From assembly GCF_043290135.1 (NCBI RefSeq), contig NC_134707.1, forward strand, positions 70,733,906 to 70,797,905: a DNA stretch of 64,000 nucleotides. The letters run 5' to 3'. Position 1 is the first letter of the stretch, and every line of letters starts with the position of its first letter. The notes below the pieces were generated by a model. The model saw only the letters and a list, made by a program, of their open reading frames with translations, did not search any database and had not been told where the DNA came from. This stretch comes from Rhipicephalus microplus (taxonomy: Eukaryota; Arthropoda; Arachnida; Ixodida; Ixodidae). Of this stretch, positions 56,540-64,000 are shown in pieces. The position numbers and the translations under genes are program-made.

Positions 56540-56990
56540 TTTCTGAAATGACATATTAAACAAAACGAAACCGAGGAATACTCCAAAGCACATTACTGAA
56601 GTTTGAACGCCAGAAAAATTTTGATACGGTAGAAGCTCTTTGGCGAGCAACCCTCAGGCACTTCTCTGCAACGGTGAGTCGAGGAAACATATGTAGTTTC
56701 CGTAATGAGGCGATAAAAGTTGGTGAAAATTCTGGGTCATCCTTACAAAGAAAACGGAAGCTATTCACGCAAATTGCTTGCCACGCCGTGTTTGCTCAAT
56801 ATTTCGCAGCTGACGTACGAGACGGGAAGTGGGATTTGAATAATTTTACGCCCTCATTCTCGCAGTTCACGGTTTTTGAATAAATATTTTGCGAACAATC
56901 TCCAGAGAAAGTAAACAAGAGAGGCGTTCATAACCCGTTCGTAGCTCTCAGCGTCATGTATGCGTACACGCGGCGCATAATAAGCGTATA
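56540..56990. repeat. Dispersed repeat B, copy 1
   Basis: It is homologous to 62905-63360. Shared blocks in order are AACCGAG, CACATTACTGAAGTTTGAA, CCGTAATGAGGCGATAAAAG, AAGAGAGGCGTTCATAACCC and CGTAYRCGYNNCGCG. It ends about 80 bases before the family G fragment. Unclassified, non-coding. Confidence 0.55.
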
Positions 56991-57074
56991 TTAAGCGCCT
57001 TTCCTCCCCCTCTCCCCTCCAGCCTCGTCTCGGAAAGCCGTGAGAATTTTATGGTTATGAGCTAACGGTTACTT

Positions 57075-57190
57075 TAAGGTTAAGAATGAACGGACAGATG
57101 GAAGCATGGACGGACTTACGGACGCTTTACCTCAATCATCATCATTCACTTCCTAGATATGCTGAAGTTTTTTGTAGTCAGTTTACTCAC
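57075..57190 (+). repeat. Repeat family G, copy 3 (short fragment)
   Basis: AATGAACGGACAG, GCATGGACGGACTTACGGACG, then CATCATTCACTTCCTAGATATGC match the right half of copy 1 (26330-26430), with only a short core left. Confidence 0.65.
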
Positions 57191-57307
57191 ATTTTGATGC
57201 TTCCCTAAATCCAGACGAATGCGATGCGTACAGGTTATTATAACTTTTTTGCTGTTTATTGGACCTAGCGATGATATATGGCTTGGTGAGGCGAAATAAA
57301 CAGCCTA

Positions 57308-57573
57308 AATGGCGAAAGATGCCCCGCTGCGGTGGTCTAGGGGATAAGGTACTCGGCTGCTGACCCGCAGGTTGCGGGATCAAATCCCGGCTGCGGCGGC
57401 TGCATTTCCGATGTAGGCGGAAATGTTGTAGGCCCGTGTGCTCAGATTTGGGTGCACGTTAAAGAACCCCAGATGGTCGAAATTTCCGGAGCCTTCCACT
57501 ACGGCGTCTCTCATAATCATATGGTGGTTTTGGGACGTTAAACTCCAAATATCGATCAATTAATGGCGAAAGA
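57308..57573 (+). mobile_element. Full-length Ruka-like SINE with 12-bp target-site duplication
   Basis: The body 57320-57561 starts GCCCCGCTGCGGTGG and contains the A-box part GGGGATAAGGTACTCGG and the B box GCGGGATCAAATCCCGG. It then has the complete family body and ends AACTCCAAATATCGATCAATT. AATGGCGAAAGA flanks it exactly (57308-57319 and 57562-57573). Confidence 0.92.
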
Positions 57574-58185
57574 CGAAACAAAGTCATGCGCTGAGAAAGA
57601 GCAAAGACAAATGATTGCGCGTGAGTAGGCTGCAGCAGGCGTATTACCACGTAACTGGTTGTAACGACTGGATGGCAGCGCATTGTTGCGATCCATGATA
57701 GCGGTGTTCAGGCCTAAAAAGACTGCAGCAGAACGACTATAAATAACAGTAAAAAAGAATTGCAAGGAAGAATAGGGAAAATTCAGTGATAGGAAATTGC
57801 ACATGACGGAGCTGCTGTAGGCTTCTGAAATATAGCTGTGAAATATTTTTCAGCATGTGTTTGCATCCCAAGTAGTTGGCAAGGTGGTTATTTCACTGCT
57901 ATATAGAGCAGCAAAATCACCACCACCATTTGACCATGTATCTGCTTCACGTAGAGAAGCGGGAACATAGTCAAATAACGCAGTTATAAAGAAGAGCTGA
58001 GAGAGGTCATTACTTCTCACGATGAGTTCACTTGTAAACGCAGTAGTATATATTGGGATGAGTTAATGTAATATACAGATAACCAGAAAATAGTGTAAAG
58101 TATAGTAATAGCGTGTGATTAAAGTATAATCATGAAATGCAATTTTGTAGTAGCGTTGCTTGATTGATCATTGTTGGTTTTCATA
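57574..58185. other. Unassigned stretch
   Basis: No gene, RNA or repeat was recognised. Confidence 0.35.
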
Positions 58186-58189
58186 ATTT

Positions 58190-58340
58190 TGTGGGTGGAT
58201 TCTACTTCCCAAAATGAGGGGGAGGAAGAGGAATAAACGTCATTGAATAAATTCGCAGGTTTAGGGGGCCGGGCCTAGGCGTCCCGTGAGGGACCGTCCA
58301 GGACTTGCTCCGACACCGCCTCACGGTCGTGCTGGGTTGC
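58190..58340 (-). mobile_element. Possible LINE 3'-end fragment (GC-rich block)
   Basis: On the minus strand a GC-rich piece reads ACCGTGAGGCGGTGTCGGAG, then GGACGGTCCCTCACGGGACG and CCTAGGCCCGGCCCCCT. It ends in an AT-rich ATTTATTCAATGACGTTTATT plus CCTCTTCCTCC tail. One frame resembles the C-terminal tail of I-group ORF2 (VDQTRATQHDREAV), but only weakly. Confidence 0.35.
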
Positions 58341-60611
58341 CCTGGTTTGGTCGACAAAAGCGGCGCTCCACAGAGCGCCAAGGAGCTTCGACGAAAGGGT
58401 CATGGTGGTAGTGTTTCTCTACTGTCCTGGTCACTCCCACATCACTGCAGCTTCGTGAACCCGCAAGTCTAGGTCCACGCTTGTCTGGGCTGCCATGCTG
58501 CAGCCGCTCTGCGAGCCCAAAACTCTGGACTGAGTTCCCGCGCAGCAGCGCTGCAAGCCGTCCTGTCTTCATTCACAACGAAGTACACTCCATGAACACA
58601 AAAGCGTCAGCCGGGAGCAAGCGTGCTTTATAGCTCTTGGAGCGCCACACCGAAATAAACAGATTGCCACGAGCGCACGCGCAATCACCGCTTTCCTCTT
58701 CTACGGGCGTGTTCCCGGCCGCTGCTTCCAGCACGTCCAAGCCAGGACAAAGGACGTCGGAGGGACAAGGCTCGACCCTTTGAAACTTCTCCCCTAAAAT
58801 GCCGTAGGCTTCTACTCGCTGACTGCATGACATGAAAATTGACTAGCACAATGCTTGGAACATGAAGAAAATTTTCTGACAGGAATGTTTGAAACTATAT
58901 GCTCAAAGCAGAGAAAGGCAAACACTTATTTTTGACCTCTATGAGGTCGAGGGTGGGCTAGACATCGAATAACAAACTGCGGTAGAGTTAAACCTCACCG
59001 AGTTCTAGCTCAACTGAAGCTCCCATCCTAAGCAGCTGCAAGACCTACAATTTCCGGAAAAAATTATGAGGTATGTTATCATTTACAGCCGATTCACTCT
59101 CACACTTGCTATTTTATTCGGTCAGTTCTGCTACCCGTATTTATATATATCTGTGAATATTCAGTAACCAGTGTCGGTGTATGATGATCACAGCGAATAT
59201 AAGACAGACGGGCCCTCTGGAAGCTTCATGTTCGAAATATGGGTCCCCTAATTGTCACGAATAAATTTCTATTAGTAGTGAGAAAGACTAACTAGTGCTA
59301 ATTGACTACAACCTTCGAAGCTAATATTTAAATTATTTTGTTCGTTCGTTTCACCGGACTGCGTTTTTCTGCATTCTACTCCACCTTTTTGTGCGACAGT
59401 ATTGAGTAAAAACTCACTCCTAAGATGACAATTAGTAGTGGGAAAGGGAGCATCGCGTAGTTATCCTCATCGCGTTTGCCATTTCATCATTCGAAACGAA
59501 GAAGTGTTGTCAAGCGTGAACGTAAGCCTTCCACTAATTTCTTAATTCCAGCGTCAAAAGGCATCGCCCCAGTCGACGCCAGGTGCGTTTCAAGAGGCCG
59601 ACCCCGGACGTCCCAGCTCTTCCGCGAACCAAGTGCACGGCGAAAACCTCAACTTATAGATTTTTTTTGTGCTGTGCGCTAAAGCGTGCCAGCGGTTCGT
59701 GCGTGTCCTGCTACGAGCGCTCATTGATCGAGCTTGTTGGAACCGGCTTAAGAACGCCGTGAATCAAGCAGTTCTCGGAAGTCACCTGCAGAGTCGACAT
59801 TTTTCCCTGTCATTGGCAGCATTTCTTTCGCTTTCAATGTGCGTGCCGCCCGGTGTTTAGTCATTCGAGTTGCTGCGCCACTTAACTCAAGGTAACGCGT
59901 AATAGTACCAGAGAACCACGGAGTCTTGAAGAAAAAAATAAAAAAAAACAATTGATGAATGTCAATGGCTGATTTCTGAATACGACACTTTTTTTGTGTG
60001 CACCTTCTCTGGCCCATACTCATTCTTTCAGAATATGATGGTTGGTCACGCTATTTTGCCCGTTTCACGAAAAGCTTTCTCTTCCATATTCTCCGTGCGT
60101 TAAGAAGTTTGATTACAATTAACTGTAGTGGAGATGCAAAACATATACACCAGTCATAAAATGTATATGAAGAGTGCCGTCTGGCAAATCAAGTTTATCC
60201 ACCTCGTCGGGGGCAGGGCAAGTACTGCAATCAACTGCTAATCCGAAAGTAACAAGTTCGATCGAAGCCGCAGCAGTCACATTTCGGTGTAGGCAAAATC
60301 CAGAAGGTCCGTGTGCTGTGCGATGTTATTGTACGTTGAAGAGCAACAGATTGTACAAAAATGTACATAAAACTTAAGGGGGGGGGGATCACGCAGTACC
60401 CCTGCACACTGCAGATAACTATATTTCTATGAAAAAGAGGTTTACTATCGTAATGCAGCTCAGAATAACTGAACCTAAGCCAGCGATCTGGTTTCCGCAT
60501 GGCCACCTATCTGTTTTTACGAAATTGTTGCGGGTTATGCTGCAATGTTAAGCTCTTGTCGTAACTGCTGTACTTTTTTAAGCTTATTTTTAGTTTCTAA
60601 GTTTGTCGCGT
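58341..60611. other. Unassigned stretch
   Basis: The part to about 58835 is GC-richer and has open frames on the minus strand (58321-58572, 58573-58833) without recognisable motifs. The rest is AT-rich with no feature. A G run lies at about 60379-60387. Confidence 0.3.
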
Positions 60612-60806
60612 GCCACGCCGTGGTGGTCTGTGACTAAGACACTCGGATGCTGACCTGTAGGTCGTGGGAACAAATTGCGGCAGTGGCGGCTGCGTTATCG
60701 ATGGAGGCGAAAATGCTGTTGGCCTGTGTGTTCATATTTGGGCGTATGTTGAAGAACTCCCGGTGGACGAAATTTCTGGAGCCCGGCATTACGACGTATC
60801 TCATAG
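60612..60806 (+). mobile_element. Diverged Ruka-like SINE with TTA-repeat tail
   Basis: It starts GCCACGCCGTGGTGG, has GTGACTAAGACACTCGG and a damaged B box GGGAACAAATTGCGG. The body follows (GTGTTCATATTTGGGCG, AACTCCCGGTGGACG, TCTGGAGCCCGGCATTACG). The usual GGGACGTTAAAC end is absent. Directly after it is a TTATTATTAC-type microsatellite. Confidence 0.8.
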
Positions 60807-60850
60807 TTGTTATTATTACTACTATTATTATTATTATTATTATTCTCGCG
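60807..60850 (+). repeat. TTA/ATT trinucleotide microsatellite
   Basis: A run of ATT units with occasional ACT changes, probably grown from the SINE tail. Confidence 0.9.
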
Positions 60851-61759
60851 AGTACTTCATATGTCTCTTATTGTATATAAACTCTCGGAGTTATCAGTCG
60901 TATATACTGACCTGCAAGACGGCACTTGTTGCGCCCTTCATTTTTTGTGCATATTTCTTCCACCATGCAGTATTTTGAAACATTTCCTCACAAACCCAGA
61001 TTCACGTTCTGATAGACTAGATTGTACTTACTGCTCGCTCTAATCAGCAGTGCGCAAGAAGACACATAACACGTTTTGTGCGTTCTAAGAGTGGAAGATT
61101 TGCTCGTTTTTCTACTGATAACTATGGAGATTCGCATGAAACGTATTAAAAAAGTATTGTCAGCTCGCTTACTTGTTAAACTTGTCAGGTTTGAAAGAAA
61201 CTGGTTCGTGTGTTAGCTCCCCAAATTGCAACGTAGATACACGGCCAGCTTTTGTGAGAGGTCTGGCTCAGCGAGTGAGTCCCGAGTGTAAACCTGGCCT
61301 CATGGTGTGGGTGTGTGCCATACAATTCAACGCTGTAGTTCACATATCTTCACATCGAGTTGTTTCAGGTGCTCTAAGGTGACATCGAAGAACCAGTCGT
61401 TAGTATAGAGACTGCTTTTCTGCTGCATTCTCCAAGTATAATTTACTCACGGCAAAGTTATTGATGTTTGGCGTTCCAACGCAAGTATGTACTCCACATG
61501 CTCATCATATGCACGAAACCTAGATTTTGTCAGCGTTTCAGAGGGCATATGTTCTACTGGTATGTATTTCACAATACTATGTCATTCTTTACGCGGTAAT
61601 CAACATTTTGTCAGCTAACTTTGAATAGTTTTCATACCTTGGCACGCACATCAGGTCGACGTGGCATATTATTTTTCATTCTTCGGATAAACTTAGATCA
61701 ATACTTTCAAAGCGTAAAAATGAGAAATAGGTGAATAAATAAGAGTGAAACGCGGACAC
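60851..61759. other. Unassigned AT-rich stretch
   Basis: No gene, RNA or repeat was recognised. Confidence 0.35.
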
Positions 61760-62275
61760 ACAAGTTCACAAAACCAATCCACTCAGAGTTCTTCCGACAG
61801 GCCAGTAGTTCGCAAGAAGCCCAATAGCGCTTGCACGGCCTTCTTCTGTAATAATGAGTGATGAGTCCATGGCGCAGTATACTTCTTTCTGACAGCGGCT
61901 AGTCACCTAACTTGTCGAATGTAATAGAAAGGTACTGTCTTTGTAGATTATAACACGGGCAATCTCATAGAACGTGTCGAATTGTCTCTTCATCTCCGAA
62001 ATGTGCATGGGGGGCGTTGTTGGCCATCCCTATGCGAGACACGTACTCACAGGTAAACGCGATGCCCAACCATAATTTGCACAGAACAGTAGCGTCACCT
62101 CGTCGTAGTTTTGTTGGGAGCCGTAAGCTTAACCTAGGACGAAGGGATCGTAATTCTGCATGCGTAAAAATTCCCCAACCCCAGTGTAGGGTAGCATACC
62201 GGACATTAGCATCTGGTTAACCTTCCTTTTGGTTAACCTGCCTTCCTTTTTTTCTCGTTTTTCTTCTCTTCTTTG
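61760..62275 (+). mobile_element. I-group LINE fragment pair, head-to-head (5'-inverted insertion)
   Basis: 61760-62167 on the minus strand encodes a degraded C-terminal ORF2 part related to 10527-10928. It keeps the RIGMA start, the HFGDEETIRHVL region of the Cys/His motif and the ALCCF-type end. 62168-62275 on the plus strand is the 3' UTR and tail of the same family: GTGTAGGGTAGCATACCGG, then CTGGTTAACC and a CCTTCCTTTTTTTCTC tail. The order inverted-coding-end then 3' UTR is what twin priming produces. Stops and indels abound and no protein could be made. The target duplication was not found. Confidence 0.6.
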
Positions 62276-62904
62276 GAGCTTCGTTTCAGTGATAGATTCT
62301 GCTTTGGACGTAGCTGTGGGCAATAGCGATAAGCAGAAACTATTGACATAACTGAATATTTTTGTTACACTGTGTCGAAACTCCGTATGATACCGTATTG
62401 AGCACGCTTCAGTAGGCGTTATGAAAGCTTCGAATGGGATACAGACGGAACGCTGGTATAGAAAAAAACAAGATAAACGCTGTGATTGCCCTCTATCCTC
62501 CTGCTCTGATGTCCTGACTCTAGCCCAGTTTAAGGTTTTTTAGCAACTGGTTCCCCGACAAGCGTTTTTAAGTAAGCGTAAATTTTTACTTCGAATGTTT
62601 GTTAACGTGGTGAAAAATTTCTGTTTATGGCATTTTTTTCCGTTTTTTTAAATGTTCTCATTGAAGTAGTACTGTGCTTAGCTTCCAAACAATGAAGCGG
62701 CCACCGCTCTTGGACAGGCCGACACTTAGAAGCAAATATCAAAGCCACCATAAATAGGGACAGAAGAGGTACAGTCGCGAACTAAATGCAACTAAGTGCA
62801 GCAACACAGGAAAATAAAAATACAGAAAAATTACACTAAACGAACGTCAGGTGTCTTCCAACCATTCTTTGAATAATTCAAAAACAGCTTGCCCTCGTAA
62901 AAGC
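62276..62904. other. Unassigned stretch
   Basis: No gene, RNA or repeat was recognised. Confidence 0.35.
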
Positions 62905-63360
62905 GCATTTTTAAAGAATCTAAAACCGAGTTGTATTCAACAGCACACTGTTACTGAACTTTGAATACAGAAGCATTTGCACGTGAAAGCAACTCGTTTC
63001 CGAGAAAGCCTTAGTCACTTTTTTGCTGAAAAGGAGTTAAGAATGCGTAAAACGTTTCCGTAAGGAGGCGATGGAAGGTATTTGAAATGCTGTCTCAGCG
63101 TCGAGAAAAAAGCGTTTCTGTTTTTTTTTTATCGCAAGTGCCTTGTTATACCTCATCGCAAGTGCCTTGTCAAAGCCGCAATGGGGGGGGGGGGGAACAG
63201 GAGAGGTGGGTTTTATTAAATGTTCACGCGTTAATTTGGGAGAACTGCGTTGCCGATAAACACTTCTCTAGCACACCGCAGTTGAACACAAGCAAGAAAG
63301 AGAGCCGTTCATAAGCCGCTCGTCGTCCCGGACGTCGTGAACGTATACGTTTCGCGCGGA
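62905..63360. repeat. Dispersed repeat B, copy 2
   Basis: It matches 56540-56990 in order and orientation: AACCGAG, CACTGTTACTGAACTTTGAA, CCGTAAGGAGGCGATGGAAG, AAGAGAGCCGTTCATAAGCC. It has an insertion around 63115-63200 with two ATCGCAAGTGCCTTGT units and a run of 13 G at 63183-63195. Confidence 0.55.
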
Positions 63361-64000
63361 GAAAAAGCAGTGGAGCTTCACGCTGCCTCGCTGAACTCGT
63401 GTCATTAAAGGGTGATCCTCTGACAGTTGAGCCCTTAGCGTCAGCGGCACCGAAGAACGAGCAATTAGCGCTAGATTTGACAACAAGAAAAAAAGAAACA
63501 AATAAGAGTAACATTATGAACATACCACAGAAAAGAAAGTAGTGCTCTGCGTTAAGGCGCTGCGCCGCAGTCTAAAGCAACGTCGTAAATAAGGTGCCTG
63601 AACTGTCGGCGCACGAAGTACTTCCTTAATTGAAAGAAAAAAGAAAACGAGCGCTTCATTTCTTGTTTTTTTTTTTTTGGAGTACATCACTTTGCTGTCG
63701 TCATATTCAGCTCTCCAAATACTTTATAAGAGTTGACTGGCGGGTGACTTGTTGTTCTGACATAAAAACCATTCTGAGTTGCGCAACTAAACCATATATA
63801 CAGGAAGAAAGAGATGAGCTCTGGTACACACTGCTTTTATTGAAGACAGATGCACGCCTTCACACATTAACATACTGCGCAGGGGCATCATCACAACAAC
63901 AACTGCAGATAAAAACGAAAAGTGAACTCAAACAAGGCGCAAAATAAAAATTGAACTACACTGCTGTACAGAAAAAGTGGAAGTGTCGCTAACACACCCC
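63361..64000. other. Unassigned stretch to the window edge
   Basis: No gene, RNA or mobile element was recognised. A T run lies at about 63666-63678. Confidence 0.35.

Overview
The window looks like nuclear DNA of a hard tick (Ixodidae, probably metastriate and Rhipicephalus-like). The main reason is repeated copies of a tRNA-headed SINE of about 245 bp that matches, from memory, the Ruka-type SINEs described in Rhipicephalus. The AT-rich, intron-scale non-coding DNA and the mix of I-group, CR1/L2-like, Penelope-like and Ty3/gypsy retroelements agree with this. No bacterial operon, viral genome or CRISPR array is present, and I cannot assign any complete host gene. No database search was possible.

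Layout. 1-5.9 kb: mostly unassigned sequence with a dispersed repeat and a LINE tail. 5.9-7.9 kb: a CR1/L2-like LINE (+) with one in-frame stop, followed by a SINE. 10.3-15.8 kb: a decayed I-group LINE (-) with gag-like ORF1 and endonuclease/RT/RNase H ORF2. 15.9-17.3 kb: a 5'-truncated Penelope-like element (-) with RT and GIY-YIG remnants. 18.9-19.3 kb: one weak candidate host exon (-). 19.5-20.5 kb: a tandem array with a period of about 146 bp. 20.9-21.6 kb: SINEs. 22.1-24.4 kb: a Ty3/gypsy element (-) whose RT/RNase H part is inverted. 25.5-26.4 kb: complex repeats with a GGAC-rich minisatellite. 26.6-32.3 kb: the best-preserved element, an I-group LINE (-) with an uninterrupted 1180-residue ORF2, an ORF1 broken by one amber codon, and a 13-bp target-site duplication. 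32.6-32.9 kb: a full SINE with its duplication.

33-40.6 kb: largely featureless AT-rich DNA. 40.65-41.81 kb: a solo LTR with a perfect 5-bp target duplication. 42.35-42.76 kb: a MITE-like element with terminal inverted repeats. 45.9-47.8 kb: a CR1-like LINE (-) with stops. 49.2-50.6 kb: a duplicated 250-bp block. 51.0-51.6 kb: a truncated SINE and a second GGAC/GTCC repeat copy. 51.9-56.2 kb: an old Ty3/gypsy element (-) with LTRs, gag remnant, protease, RT, RNase H and integrase. 56.5-64 kb: repeat fragments, two more SINEs, and a LINE fragment pair arranged as expected from twin priming.

The recognisable genes therefore belong to selfish elements. The LINEs would copy their own RNA by target-primed reverse transcription, and the SINEs depend on LINE machinery. 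The gypsy elements carry their own protease/RT/integrase but are dead here. Only ORF2 at 26.65-30.19 kb looks potentially functional as a protein. I saw no convincing previously undescribed multi-gene system. The most notable observations are the recently inserted LINE, the solo LTR, the inverted gypsy element, the 146-bp array and several unnamed dispersed repeat families.
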